Below, piece after piece: positions 17,548-26,776 of a DNA stretch of 64,000 bases. A model generated the notes under the pieces. It was given only the letters and a program-made list of their open reading frames with translations. It did not search any database and was not told the origin of the DNA. Position 1 is the stretch's first letter, and each line of letters opens with the position of its first letter. The DNA comes from Silvibacterium dinghuense (GTDB taxonomy: Bacteria > Acidobacteriota > Terriglobia > Terriglobales > Acidobacteriaceae): NCBI RefSeq assembly GCF_004123295.1, contig NZ_SDMK01000005.1, positions 62,001 through 126,000 of the forward strand, read 5' to 3'. The position numbers and the translations under genes were made by a program.

Positions 17548-19110
17548 GTGAGGAGTCGTACCCTGCCGCGCCAAGCCTTAGCCTGTAAATCGATCGACAA
17601 GCTCATCCAGGAGTCGGAAAACCCCGAGACAAGTCTGAAAAAGACACTGGGACCGGTCTCCCTGACCTCGCTCGGCATCGGCGCCGTCATCGGCTCGGGC
17701 ATCTTCACCGTCATCGGCACGGCCATCTCCGGCGAGAAGTTCGACACCTCCTCCATCCTGAACACCCCGCTCCTCGATTATCTTGTGCACCATACGGCGC
17801 TCGTCGGACGTCCCGGAGCCGGCCCGGCGCTGGCACTTTCGCTCGTCCTGGTCGCCATTGTCTGCGCCTTCACCGGTTTCTGCTATGCGGAGCTGGCCTC
17901 GATGATCCCTATCGCCGGCTCGGCGTACACCTATACCTATGCCACGCTTGGCGAGCTGATCGCGTGGATCATCGGCTGGGACCTTATCCTCGAATACGCG
18001 GTCTCCAACATGGCGGTCTCGGTCGGCTTCGCCGAGCACGCCGTCGGCTTCCTCGACTGGTTCGGCATCCATCCCAGCCTGCGATGGATCTCGCCCGCTT
18101 ATCTGCCCTCCGGCCTGCAGGACCTGCAGGGACACGACCTCTATGCCTCGGGCTGGCACTTCGGCTTCAACATTCCGGCCTTCCTCATCGTGATGCTGCT
18201 GACCATGGTCCTGGTGCGCGGCATCCGCGAGTCGGCGGAGACCAATAACATCATGGTCCTGCTGAAGATCGCCGCCATCCTGGCCTTTGTCGGCGTGGGC
18301 GCGCACTTCGTGCATCCTTCCAACTGGAAGCCGTTCTATCCCAGCGGCTGGTCGGGCGTGCTCACCGGCGGCTCGATCATCTTCTTCACCTATATCGGCT
18401 TCGATTCCGTCTCGACCGCCGCCGAGGAGTGCAAGAACCCGCAGCGCGATGTACCCATCGGCATCATCGCCACGCTGGTCATCTGCACCATCCTCTACAT
18501 CGGCGTGGCGGTGGTGCTCACCGGGCTCATCAAGTGGGACTCACTGGTCGACGACGCGGCACCGGTCGTCAATACGCTCAAGAAGGTTTATCTCGCGCAC
18601 CCCAGCGCGACGCTCAACTGGACGCGCCTCGCCATCCTCATCGGCGCGATGATGGGCATGATTTCGTCCATCCTCGTCTTCCAGATCGGCCAGGCGCGCG
18701 TGTGGTTTGCCATGTCGCGCGACCGCCTGCTGCCCTCCATCTTCAGCAAGGTGCATCCGCGCTTCCGGACCCCGGCCGTCTCCACCTGGGTCGCGGGGTT
18801 CGTCGTCGGCATACCGGCCGGCCTGCTCGACATCGGCACCTTCTCCGATCTCTCAAACATCGGCACGCTCTTCGCGTTTGTGCTGGTCTCGGCCGGCGTG
18901 CTGATCCTTCGCTACAAGGAACCCCATCGCCACCGCAGCTTCCGCTGCCCTGGTGGACCGGTTCTGCCGGTTCTGAGCATCATCTTTTGCGTCCTGCTCA
19001 TGGCCGGACTGCCGATCATGACCTGGCTCCGCTTCTTCGTCTGGCTGGCCATCGGCCTGGTGATCTACTTCTTCTACAGCCGCAAGCGGAGCGAGTTCGC
19101 GAGTAATTAG
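17548..19110 (+). CDS. APC-superfamily amino acid permease
   Basis: 520 residues with a GTG start at 17548 preceded by AGAAGAAAC. The N-terminal SIDKLIQESENPETSLKKTL helix is followed by the APC signature LGIGAVIGSGIFTVIGTAIS. About 12-14 hydrophobic helices follow, including a conserved IAGSAYTYTYATLGELIAWI and FTYIGFDSVSTAAEECKNPQ, both typical of the cationic amino acid transporter (CAT/YfnA) branch. The end overlaps the convergent VOC gene by four bases. Predicted inner-membrane amino acid importer; the substrate (perhaps basic or branched amino acids) is not certain. Confidence 0.93.
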   Translation: MRSRTLPRQALACKSIDKLIQESENPETSLKKTLGPVSLTSLGIGAVIGSGIFTVIGTAISGEKFDTSSILNTPLLDYLVHHTALVGRPGAGPALALSLVLVAIVCAFTGFCYAELASMIPIAGSAYTYTYATLGELIAWIIGWDLILEYAVSNMAVSVGFAEHAVGFLDWFGIHPSLRWISPAYLPSGLQDLQGHDLYASGWHFGFNIPAFLIVMLLTMVLVRGIRESAETNNIMVLLKIAAILAFVGVGAHFVHPSNWKPFYPSGWSGVLTGGSIIFFTYIGFDSVSTAAEECKNPQRDVPIGIIATLVICTILYIGVAVVLTGLIKWDSLVDDAAPVVNTLKKVYLAHPSATLNWTRLAILIGAMMGMISSILVFQIGQARVWFAMSRDRLLPSIFSKVHPRFRTPAVSTWVAGFVVGIPAGLLDIGTFSDLSNIGTLFAFVLVSAGVLILRYKEPHRHRSFRCPGGPVLPVLSIIFCVLLMAGLPIMTWLRFFVWLAIGLVIYFFYSRKRSEFASN

Positions 19111-19523
19111 CGTTCGCTGCTCGCGATTTCCTGGAAGACCACGATGTAGCCGTCCGGATCTTTCACACTGAAGAGCCGGAGCCCATAACGAGCCATCTGC
19201 GGGGGCTTGGATTTGAGCCCCCTGCCGGTCAGCTCTTTGTAAGCCAGATCGATATCCGCGCAGTGGATGTAGAACACCGTATCGCCCGATCTTCGCTCCG
19301 GAGGCTCCGGCGGCCGCTCGTTCGAGTCATAGATCGTGTTCAGCATGATCTCGGCCTCGCCAAAGCGCAGCCACATCCAGTGCGAAAAGCGGCCTTCGCG
19401 CGTCTCCACCGCAGGTGAGGCATTCACGACTGAGAAGCCGAGCACATCCCGGTAGAACGCAAGCGACGCATGCATGTCGAAAACGCCGATCAACGGCGTC
19501 AGTCCCAGCGGCGAGAAGCTCAT
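19107..19523 (-). CDS. VOC-superfamily protein (glyoxalase/bleomycin-resistance-like)
   Basis: 138 residues with two beta-alpha-beta-beta-beta halves: LTPLIGVFDMHASLAFYRDVLGF and then VFYIHCADIDLAYKELTGRG, closing with FSVKDPDGYIVVFQE. This is the vicinal-oxygen-chelate fold shared by glyoxalases, dioxygenases and antibiotic-sequestering proteins. The substrate cannot be named. It ends convergently with the permease gene and sits 19 bases downstream of the Gfo/Idh/MocA stop strand-wise, although transcribed away from it. Confidence 0.85.
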   Translation of the reverse strand: MSFSPLGLTPLIGVFDMHASLAFYRDVLGFSVVNASPAVETREGRFSHWMWLRFGEAEIMLNTIYDSNERPPEPPERRSGDTVFYIHCADIDLAYKELTGRGLKSKPPQMARYGLRLFSVKDPDGYIVVFQEIASSER

Positions 19524-19542
19524 GCTTCCTCCTGCACTCGAT

Positions 19543-20766
19543 CTAAGTCAGCCCCGGAATCGCGTACGACTTCTCCTCATACAACGCCTGGTTGCCGATC
19601 ACGGTAGCAATGGCAGAGTGGTAGCCGATACGCACATCCGCGACCGGCTTCTTGCCGTTACGCACGCAGTCGAGGAAAGAACGGCAGCAGGCCAATGTCG
19701 GATCTTCCGCATTCGGCGTCGAGAGGCGCTCGCCTTCACCGCGATAGGGCATCTCGCCTCTGGGCGAGTACGACGCCCCCGTCGTAATGCCGCGCTCTAC
19801 CACCTCGGCGCCTGCAGGCGCCGCCTTCGGCTTCTTCGGCTCGTAGTAGAAGGTCGCGTCTTCGATCGTGAACTGCACCGTGCCCTCGGTGCCATACACC
19901 CAGAGCTGGTTGCCCATCTCGGCGTTGTCGGTGATGGAGCTGAAGACCATGCGCCGCCCCTTCGAATAGCTGAAGATGGCCTGCACATTGTCGCCGACGG
20001 TGCGCCCATCCTGCCAGCGAACAATGCTCGTCGTGCCGGTGACACGCGCCGGCGGCTCATCGAAGACCCAGTTGGCAATGTCGATGTGGTGCGAGCCGAG
20101 CTCGGTCAGCAGCCCACCCGAGGTCTCGCGATAGAGCCTCCAGTTGATGAGGTGCTCGAGCTTCTTGTCCGGATCGGGACTGGGCACCGGCCTGCGCCAG
20201 TCGTTGTTGCGATGCCAGTACGCGTACACATGTGTTGGTTCGCCGATATGTCCCGCCTGGATGCGCCTTACGCCCTCCTGCACCCACGCCGCATAACGAT
20301 ATTCGAAACCCATCTGGAAGACATGGCCTCCAGCCTCCGCCGTCTTCACCTGATCGCGGCACTCACCGGCGGTGAAGGCCAGCGCCTTCTCGCAATACAC
20401 TGGACGGCCGGAACGCACCGCGGCCTGCGCATGCTCGGCGTGCAACGACACCGGCGTGGAGATCACAATCGCGTCGAGATCTGTCCGTGCCAGCAGCTCG
20501 CGGTAATCCTTGTAATGCGGAACGCTGCGCCCCACCAGCTTGTCCACCTGCGCATAGCGCGGCTCGTAGATATCGGCGACGGCGGCAATCTCGTTGCCCG
20601 GCAGGTGCAGGAACTGGCGAATCAGCTCCTGTCCGCGGCTGCCCGGCCCGATCACGCCGATGCGGATGCGGTCATTCGGGGAATTCGTGGCCTTCGCACT
20701 CAGCGAATCGAGAAGCATGGCCGAACCAGCGGCCGCGACGGGAACAAACTGCCTGCGATTGAGCAA
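19543..20766 (-). CDS. Tat-exported Gfo/Idh/MocA-family oxidoreductase
   Basis: About 407 residues from TTG 20766, chosen because CTGAGGAGT lies just upstream and the protein then begins LLNRRQFVPVAAAG, a twin-arginine signal. The NAD(P)-binding fold follows (IRIGVIGPGSRGQELI, then AAVADIYEPRYAQ), then YEKALA-like YCEKALAFTAGECRD and a C-terminal alpha/beta domain with HHIDIANWVFDEPPARV. Such proteins oxidise or epimerise sugars and inositols, and exported forms are common in Acidobacteriota and Planctomycetota. Located 24 bases downstream of apbE on the same strand. Confidence 0.9.
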   Translation of the reverse strand: MLNRRQFVPVAAAGSAMLLDSLSAKATNSPNDRIRIGVIGPGSRGQELIRQFLHLPGNEIAAVADIYEPRYAQVDKLVGRSVPHYKDYRELLARTDLDAIVISTPVSLHAEHAQAAVRSGRPVYCEKALAFTAGECRDQVKTAEAGGHVFQMGFEYRYAAWVQEGVRRIQAGHIGEPTHVYAYWHRNNDWRRPVPSPDPDKKLEHLINWRLYRETSGGLLTELGSHHIDIANWVFDEPPARVTGTTSIVRWQDGRTVGDNVQAIFSYSKGRRMVFSSITDNAEMGNQLWVYGTEGTVQFTIEDATFYYEPKKPKAAPAGAEVVERGITTGASYSPRGEMPYRGEGERLSTPNAEDPTLACCRSFLDCVRNGKKPVADVRIGYHSAIATVIGNQALYEEKSYAIPGLT

Positions 20767-20789
20767 CGATGACTCCTCAGGGGTCTTGA

Positions 20790-21860
20790 CTAGGGGTTGA
20801 AGTCGAGCGTGCAACGTCTCGCATCGATGGTATCGCGCCAGCGCATGGGATGGCACGCGGACCCCGTACTTGCACCGGATGACACATCGGCAGCGGGCTC
20901 TCCCGTGATGACCAGCGCATGATCCTCCGGCAGCGTCGTGAGCAAACGCCTGCTCTCCGCCACCGGCTCCACGAAAAGCACATTCGAGAGCGCATCGCTG
21001 GCCGTCGCCGAAGGATCGACAATCGTCACCTGCAGCATGCCTTCCACCGGCCGCAGCTTTGCCGGGTTCATGATGTGGCAATAGAGATGCCCGCCCAGGA
21101 TGAAGTGCTTCTCCGCGCAGCTCGCGCTTGATAGAGAAGTGTCACGCAGCGTGATCGTCGAGACGGCCTCGCCCGCGTGATTGGGATCGGGCACGACCAC
21201 CTTCCATCCCTGCTCGCCCTTCGGCGCATCCGGAGGCACACCCAGCGCATAGATCGTGCTCGAGCCCGCCGAGAGCATCGCTGCCTGCACATGCTCCTCG
21301 CGCAGGATGGCCACGGCCTTGTCCACGGCAAATCCTTTGCCGATGCCGCCGGGATCCAGCTCCACGCCCGGCGCAGTGAAGCGCACCGTGCGATTCGCCG
21401 CATCGAGCACCATCTTCTGCCAGCCCGTCTCCGCGCGCAGCTGATCGAGCTCCGCCTCGGATGGAATGCGTCCCTCGTGCCGGAAGAACCCCCAGCCCTT
21501 CATCAGCTTTCCCACCGTAATATCGAAGCCGCCGTGGCTCACCTCGCTCCAGTGCTGCGCCGCTGCGAGAAAGGCGAAGGTCTCGGGATCGGTCGTGACG
21601 GGACCGGGATACGCCTCGCGATTGATGCGCGACAGCTCGCTCGACGGCCGGTAGTTGCTCAGCAGTTCTTCCAGCCGATCGATCTCATCGAAGACCGGCC
21701 CGGCCTCGGCCTCAGCCTGCGCGCGGTCAGCAGCGTAAATGTAAAGCGTGTACGTCGTGCCCATCGCCGGATGATCGAGCGTGAAGAGCTGCGGCTTCGC
21801 CTGCGCGTCAGCAGGCATGGTCAGCAAGATTGAGAGCAGTGCCGCAGCGAGAAAACGCAT
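20790..21860 (-). CDS. apbE: FAD:protein FMN transferase (ApbE family)
   Basis: 356 residues with a Sec signal peptide (MRFLAAALLSILLTMPADAQA). ApbE features are clear: HPAMGTTYTLYIYAADRAQA, EIDRLEELLSNYRPSSELSRIN, FDITVGKLMKGWGF, then ELDPGGIGKGFAVDKAVAIL and AMLSAGSSTIYALG. ApbE covalently attaches FMN to threonine in flavoproteins such as Nqr/Rnf subunits or reductases outside the cytoplasm. The HIMNP motif replaces the commoner HIIDP. No flavoprotein partner is encoded nearby; the adjacent gene is an exported oxidoreductase that uses NAD(P). Confidence 0.92.
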   Translation of the reverse strand: MRFLAAALLSILLTMPADAQAKPQLFTLDHPAMGTTYTLYIYAADRAQAEAEAGPVFDEIDRLEELLSNYRPSSELSRINREAYPGPVTTDPETFAFLAAAQHWSEVSHGGFDITVGKLMKGWGFFRHEGRIPSEAELDQLRAETGWQKMVLDAANRTVRFTAPGVELDPGGIGKGFAVDKAVAILREEHVQAAMLSAGSSTIYALGVPPDAPKGEQGWKVVVPDPNHAGEAVSTITLRDTSLSSASCAEKHFILGGHLYCHIMNPAKLRPVEGMLQVTIVDPSATASDALSNVLFVEPVAESRRLLTTLPEDHALVITGEPAADVSSGASTGSACHPMRWRDTIDARRCTLDFNP

Positions 21861-22061
21861 CGGGAACCAGAGTAGTGGGCGGCTGCACTATGCTGCAAGA
21901 CGGGACCAATTACACGTGCGGCACTGCCTGAATTTGAGGCCCTAAATCTAAATATTGTGGTTTCGCATCGTAGTTAGGCAATTTAAGAATGCTCTTATAT
22001 TGAATGACTGACGATAAGCCGACATGTCAGGACTAATTGAAAGATCCGTATTCTGTGGGTC

Positions 22062-22817
22062 TTACCTTGAGCCGGCCGGTTCAGCTTGTTGAATGAGGGT
22101 CGCAGAGAGGAAAGAAATCGAGAGCGGCAGTCGCACGCTCAACTGCAAAAGTCCCGTGTCGAGGTCAGGTGTGTCGGCGAGCAGGGCAAAGCCAGTGATG
22201 GGTTGGTCAGACGGCAGAAGCCAGGACATCGTGCCGAGCCCTTTATGGTGACCGGGCGTGGTGAACTCGACGAGCTTCTTACCTTTGTATGTGAGGTGAT
22301 CGGATGGGAAAGGACCGAAAGTATAGTCCGAGGCGGGACCAAAGCCTTCTGCGATGATCTTGCGGGCGTAGTTGCGGTACGCCGGAAAAACACGAGCTAC
22401 CGTCCGCGCCACTTCGAAGCGGCCCGATGTGCCGCCATCCCAAGCGGAGAGTTGAATGACTGGACCCGTGAAGCCCTTCCAATCCTTGTGTTCTAGGATC
22501 TTTGCGCTATCTAGTGCCTCAGGGGCCACATACAGAGTCTCGCCATCAGACCCGATTGTGACAAAACAGTTCCAGCCTCGTGGACCGAGCGTTCCGAACT
22601 GACCTGCGTCACTTTTGTACTCATACCACGCTAGCTTGTTAGCGATTTCAGGCGAAAGGTTTACCAGCTTCGGTGAGCCTTTCGCAGCTGAGAAGGAGCC
22701 CGTCTGGCCGTCTCCAGGGCACCCGACGTATGGCACGGACGTTTGAGCAAACGCTGACAAGCTCGCTGCTGCGACAAGTGCGACGGTTGCGTGCCAGACT
22801 ACGCCATGAAACCTCAT
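22062..22817 (-). CDS. Secreted protein of unknown function
   Basis: 251 residues from ATG 22817, which has GGAGG five bases upstream. A signal peptide (MRFHGVVWHATVALVAAASLSAFA) is followed by a mature domain beginning SVPYVGCPGDGQTG. It contains two cysteines (GCPG and WNCFVTIG), a possible disulfide, and an HLTYKGKKLVEFTTPGHHKG block. I do not recognise a family with an assigned role. Its base composition and the 200-base upstream flank (21861-22061) are richer in AT than the neighbours, which may mean later acquisition. Confidence 0.8.
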   Translation of the reverse strand: MRFHGVVWHATVALVAAASLSAFAQTSVPYVGCPGDGQTGSFSAAKGSPKLVNLSPEIANKLAWYEYKSDAGQFGTLGPRGWNCFVTIGSDGETLYVAPEALDSAKILEHKDWKGFTGPVIQLSAWDGGTSGRFEVARTVARVFPAYRNYARKIIAEGFGPASDYTFGPFPSDHLTYKGKKLVEFTTPGHHKGLGTMSWLLPSDQPITGFALLADTPDLDTGLLQLSVRLPLSISFLSATLIQQAEPAGSR

Positions 22818-22952
22818 CAAGCCTCCATTAAAAGCCATCTGGACTTTGGAAACAGCATAACTCCTCATAAACGCCGTTCTCATCAGCGATTCCCCTCCAA
22901 GAGTCCCAAACCAACGGCTCCCTCCACGCCCCCGCAGTAAGATGAAGACGCG

Positions 22953-23708
22953 ATGATCATCACTGATAACGAATTCGTCGACCTGCCTACGCCGTATGGC
23001 CCGATGCGCACCCACATCTTCCGCCCCAAGGCCGCGGGCAAGTATCCCGGCATCGTCTTCTACAGCGAAATCTTCCAGGTCACCGGGCCCATCCGCCGCA
23101 TGGCCTCGCAGATTGCCGGGCAGGGCTACATCGTGGCCGTGCCGGAGGTTTACCACGAGTTCGAGCCCGCGGGCACAGTGCTCGCCTATGACCAGGCCGG
23201 CTCCGACCGCGGCAACGCGCTGAAGACCACCAAGGAGCTGGCCAGCTTCGACGCCGACGCCAAGGCCGCGCTCGACTATCTCGCCTCGCGGCCGGACTGC
23301 ACCGGGCGGCTGGGCGCGATGGGCATCTGCCTCGGCGGCCATCTCGCCTACCGCGCGGCCATGGACCCCAGGGTGCGCGGCACGGTCTGCTTCTATGCCA
23401 CCGACATTCACAAAGGCAGCCTGGCCAAGGGCATGAACGACGACTCGCTCGCCCGCACCGGCGACATCAAGGGCGAGCTGATGATGGTGTGGGGACGGCA
23501 GGACCCGCATATCTCGCTCGAAGGCCGCATGACCGTGCTCAACCGGCTCAACGAGGCAGGCGTGACCTTCAACTGGCACGAGGTCAACGGAGCCCACGCA
23601 TTCCTCCGCGACGAAGGCCCGCGCTACGATCCACAGCTCGCACATGCGCTGCTCGGCCTCGCCTATACCTTCTTCCATCGCCGCCTGGGCATGGGAGACG
23701 ACGAGTAG
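22953..23708 (+). CDS. Dienelactone hydrolase family protein
   Basis: 251 residues with an alpha/beta-hydrolase fold. The Cys-Asp-His triad of dienelactone hydrolases is visible: Cys126 in GICLGGH, Asp184 in VWGRQDPH and His215 in NGAHAFL. IVFYSEIFQVTGPIRRMA and GQGYIVAVPEVYHEF match the family N-terminus. There is no signal peptide, so it acts in the cytoplasm. Natural substrates range from dienelactones in chloroaromatic degradation to generic esters, and nothing nearby points to an aromatic pathway. Confidence 0.92.
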   Translation: MIITDNEFVDLPTPYGPMRTHIFRPKAAGKYPGIVFYSEIFQVTGPIRRMASQIAGQGYIVAVPEVYHEFEPAGTVLAYDQAGSDRGNALKTTKELASFDADAKAALDYLASRPDCTGRLGAMGICLGGHLAYRAAMDPRVRGTVCFYATDIHKGSLAKGMNDDSLARTGDIKGELMMVWGRQDPHISLEGRMTVLNRLNEAGVTFNWHEVNGAHAFLRDEGPRYDPQLAHALLGLAYTFFHRRLGMGDDE

Positions 23709-23719
23709 CAGCGCGCAAA

Positions 23720-23743
23720 GCGGGCATCGCTTCCGATGCCCGC
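23720..23743. terminator. Hairpin between the hydrolase and Hsp70 genes
   Basis: GCGGGCATCG (23720-23729), loop CTTC, CGATGCCCGC (23734-23743): a perfect 10-bp stem. It lacks a U-tract, so it may be a weak terminator or an mRNA stability element between two genes on the same strand. Confidence 0.45.
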
Positions 23744-23769
23744 CGCACTCTTGCGACAATAGGAAGAGA

Positions 23770-25095
23770 GTGCAGAACGAATTACGCAATACCATCGGCA
23801 TCGACTTTGGCACCACGAACAGCTCCGTCGCCTTCGCGCAGGATGGACAGGTCCGCATGGTGTCCTTCCCTCTGGGCACAGGCGGAGAAACCTTCTCCTC
23901 GCGCTCGCTGCTTTATCTCGAGCGGCAGATGCACGCTCCGCGCAAGCCCGTCTCCGTCTGGACCGGCCCGCTCGGCATCGAGAAGTATCTCGCCCATGAC
24001 GGCTTCAGCGACGAGGCGCAGGGCCGCCTCATCCAGTCGCTCAAAAGCTATCTCTCGGCGCGCACCCTCACCGGCACTGAGATCTTCGGCAAGCAGTATC
24101 GCTTTGAGGATCTCGTCGCCCGCATCCTCGCCAACCTGCGTCTGCGCGCCAGTGAAGCACTCGGCTTCGAAGTAAAGCGCGCCATCGCCGGCCGCCCGGT
24201 CATGTTTGTCGGCGCAGAGAATGAGGACGACAACGCCTTCGCAGAAAATCGCCTGCGTTCGGCCTTCGAGCAAGCCGGATTCACCGACGTCACCTTCGCC
24301 ATGGAGCCGGTGGCAGCTGCCTACGCCTACGAATCCGCAGTCGAGCGCGACGAGCTGGTGCTGATCGGAGACTTCGGCGGCGGTACTACGGATTTTTCAT
24401 TGCTGCGCGTAGGCCCAGCAGCACGCGCATCGGGACAACTCCAGGTGCTCGGCAACAGCGGCGTCGGCATTGCCGGTGACGCTTTCGACGCGCGCATCGT
24501 GCGCCGCCTCATCTCGCCCGCACTCGGCTCGGAATCGGTCACGCTCTCGGCCGGCAAGAAGCTGCCCGTGCTGCCCGCATGGGTGTACGCCAACCTCGAA
24601 CGCTGGCATACGCTCTCCTTCCTGCGCACGCACGCCACCATGGACATGCTGCGCATGGCCGAGAAGCGCGCCGCCGCGAAGAAGGCGCCCGAGCGTGAAC
24701 AGATTGCCGCGCTCATCACCATCGTCGAACACGATCTCGGCTACCGCCTCCATCAGGCTGTGCAGCGCGTCAAGGTCGAGCTCTCACGCCATGAGCAGGC
24801 CGAGTTCGTTCTCCATGCCGAGCTATTGCACCTGCGCGCAGCGGTCACCCGCACACAATTCGAAGAGTGGATCTCGCCCGAACTGGAACGCATGTCCGAA
24901 AGCCTCGATGGTCTGCTGCAGGATACCGGCATCGCCGCTCATCAGGTCGATCGCGTCTTCCTCACTGGAGGTACCTCGCTCGTGCCTGCCGTGCGGCGCA
25001 TCTTTACCTCGCGCTTCGGCGAAGACCGCGTGCAGAGCGGCGAAGCCTTCACCTCGGTCGCGTATGGGCTGGCGCTGATGGCCGCGCAAGAGTAA
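23770..25095 (+). CDS. Hsp70-family protein (YegD-like)
   Basis: 441 residues from a GTG start at 23770 with AGGAAGAG directly upstream. It has the actin/Hsp70 ATPase fold: NTIGIDFGTTNSSVAFA (phosphate 1), ELVLIGDFGGGTTDFSLL (phosphate 2) and VFLTGGTSLVPAVRRIF (adenosine). No substrate-binding beta-sandwich domain follows, so this is an ATPase-only chaperone relative like E. coli YegD. The function of YegD proteins is not established. The upstream frame is open, but the added residues do not resemble the family. Confidence 0.9.
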   Translation: MQNELRNTIGIDFGTTNSSVAFAQDGQVRMVSFPLGTGGETFSSRSLLYLERQMHAPRKPVSVWTGPLGIEKYLAHDGFSDEAQGRLIQSLKSYLSARTLTGTEIFGKQYRFEDLVARILANLRLRASEALGFEVKRAIAGRPVMFVGAENEDDNAFAENRLRSAFEQAGFTDVTFAMEPVAAAYAYESAVERDELVLIGDFGGGTTDFSLLRVGPAARASGQLQVLGNSGVGIAGDAFDARIVRRLISPALGSESVTLSAGKKLPVLPAWVYANLERWHTLSFLRTHATMDMLRMAEKRAAAKKAPEREQIAALITIVEHDLGYRLHQAVQRVKVELSRHEQAEFVLHAELLHLRAAVTRTQFEEWISPELERMSESLDGLLQDTGIAAHQVDRVFLTGGTSLVPAVRRIFTSRFGEDRVQSGEAFTSVAYGLALMAAQE

Positions 25096-25104
25096 TACGA
25101 CGAT

Positions 25105-26466
25105 CTAACTCCATGCGCGCAATTCCGGATAGCGGGCATAAATGCGGCGCTGATCCTCCTGCGAAAGCTCGCGCAGCCGTATCGGCTTGTCCTGTGGCCG
25201 GGTTCCCTTCTGATTGAGCACGTTCATCAGGCTCCATTCCCGCTGCGGCGTTGCAGGTTCCTGTGCCGGCAAATCATAGCGGGTAAAGTCGATCACCTGG
25301 TGCGGCGCATTTCCACGCAGCGAGTGCAGCAAGGCCAGACGAAACTCCTGGTTCATGTACCACTCGATTTCTAAATCTTTTTCAGAGCCAGGCGCACCCG
25401 TCCCTTGCTCCTCGAAACGATAGTTGAGCGAAGCATTGTCGTGATGATGCTCGCGCCATTTCATACCGAACTCGCCTTCGGTCAGCACCTGCGTATCCGG
25501 CCAGCGCTCCATGATTGCCTGCAGCCACCAGGCGAGATCTTCGTCGTGCCCGAGTGAAGTCTCCCATATGCCAGTCACCCAGCCAAAGCCATTCAGCGAA
25601 TAGCCGCGGTCGAAATGCACAGCCGTGGTGTCGATCATCTCCCTGCGGCCCATATCGCGGCCGAGATCCTGCACGGTCTCGATAGGCCCCACGCCCATGC
25701 GGCTGTTGAAGCCATTTTGAAAGCCTTCGCGGCGCGCTGCAAGAAAATCGCAGGTCCAGCCATCGAGGCAGACACAATCGATGAAATCCTCCTTGCCCTG
25801 CGCGGGCTTGAGATAATGCTCGCGGCTCGGATAATAGGGATAGCAGATGCCTCCATCGCCGTCGCCGTGATCGATGCCGTGCTGGCTCCAGATCTGCCCC
25901 TGGCAGACATGAATGCCTTCGTCGTGTGCGAGCCAGTACTGGTTCTGCGCATCGAGGAATCCGGCAACGACACATTGTGGACGATACCCGCCGCCAACCA
26001 TCTTCGAGATCTGCCCGAGCGCAGTATGAATCGTCTGCCGATTCTCCTCGCGCGTATTGTACATGGGTGCAAAATATCCGCCTGGAATGAAGGTGATCTC
26101 ATCTCCATAACGGTCGTGGTAGGAAGCCAGCAGGCGGCGTGCCTCTTGATATTCTGCGCGCGTGTCCTGCAGGGCGAGCCAGCTGATTGCCCATGTCATG
26201 CGCGCCTGCGGACAACCACGGGCAAGAGCCTCGCGCCGCGAACGAATATGAGCGGGACTGTTATCCGCCGATTCGTCTTCACCGATGGAGCGGGTTCGGG
26301 TAACTTCCACCTGGTTCACGCGAACAACAGAGACATGCGTAAGAAAGCGGCCGCGCAGTGGTGGAGCAGCAGCCGTGGCAAACGCCGCCGGTCGTGCCGA
26401 TGCGATGGCTGCTGCGGATAATCCTGCATATTTCAGAAACTCTCTTCTGCTTCGATGTGCGTGCAT
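25105..26466 (-). CDS. Tat-exported DUF3863-like protein
   Basis: About 453 residues from ATG 26466 (an ATG at 26499 would add 11). The N-terminus HRSRREFLKYAGLSAAAIAS is a twin-arginine signal. The mature part has THVSVVRVNQVEVTRTRSIG, YHDRYGDEITFIPGGYF and many aromatic and acidic residues (DGWTCDFLAARREGFQNGF, FDRGYSLNGFGWVTGIWET). It resembles DUF3863-type proteins with a TIM-barrel-like, glycosidase-like look. No catalytic residues can be assigned safely. A 266-bp CTAG-bracketed element begins 37 bases upstream of its start. Confidence 0.65.
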   Translation of the reverse strand: MHAHRSRREFLKYAGLSAAAIASARPAAFATAAAPPLRGRFLTHVSVVRVNQVEVTRTRSIGEDESADNSPAHIRSRREALARGCPQARMTWAISWLALQDTRAEYQEARRLLASYHDRYGDEITFIPGGYFAPMYNTREENRQTIHTALGQISKMVGGGYRPQCVVAGFLDAQNQYWLAHDEGIHVCQGQIWSQHGIDHGDGDGGICYPYYPSREHYLKPAQGKEDFIDCVCLDGWTCDFLAARREGFQNGFNSRMGVGPIETVQDLGRDMGRREMIDTTAVHFDRGYSLNGFGWVTGIWETSLGHDEDLAWWLQAIMERWPDTQVLTEGEFGMKWREHHHDNASLNYRFEEQGTGAPGSEKDLEIEWYMNQEFRLALLHSLRGNAPHQVIDFTRYDLPAQEPATPQREWSLMNVLNQKGTRPQDKPIRLRELSQEDQRRIYARYPELRAWS

Positions 26467-26506
26467 GACCTGTCCTTGTTCGCGCAACTTGCGGCTCATT
26501 CGCTAG

Positions 26507-26772
26507 AGGGTGTTATGAACTTTCCGGCGGTCGTCGCTGGGCGCCAATTTTTACGAGGTCGAGGAGCGAGTTGCGACGGATATCGGGTTATATCCGAGCA
26601 GCGAGCGACGAAGAGATCGGGAAAATTGGCCCCAGCCCTGAAGGGTTGCGGGGAAAATCGGCCCATACTTCGTTGTCGGCCTCGCCTAGGAATAGCCTAT
26701 GTCTTCGTCCTCCGCCTCGTCTGGGCCGATTTTCCCCAGCAACGACGGCCACCTGAAAGTCCATAACACCCT
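26507..26772. mobile_element. 266-bp MITE-like element with long terminal inverted repeats and nested hairpins
   Basis: The left end AGGGTGTTATGAACTTTC (26507-26524) matches the inverted right end AGGGTGTTATGGACTTTC (from 26772 leftward) with one difference, and the similarity continues to GCTGGG at about 35-38 bases. CTAG stands on both sides (26503-26506 and 26773-26776), a likely target duplication. Inside there are two further hairpins: one with arms GCCAATTTTT/AAAATTGGC (about 26542-26635), the other with GGGGAAAATCGGCCCA and TGGGCCGATTTTCCCC. No protein is encoded. Confidence 0.75.
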
Positions 26773-26776
26773 CTAG

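Noticed and set aside
22062-23879. 605-residue frame including the secreted unknown
   Set aside because: The upstream part is antisense to the dienelactone hydrolase gene. The signal peptide and a GGAGG site mark the real start at 22817.
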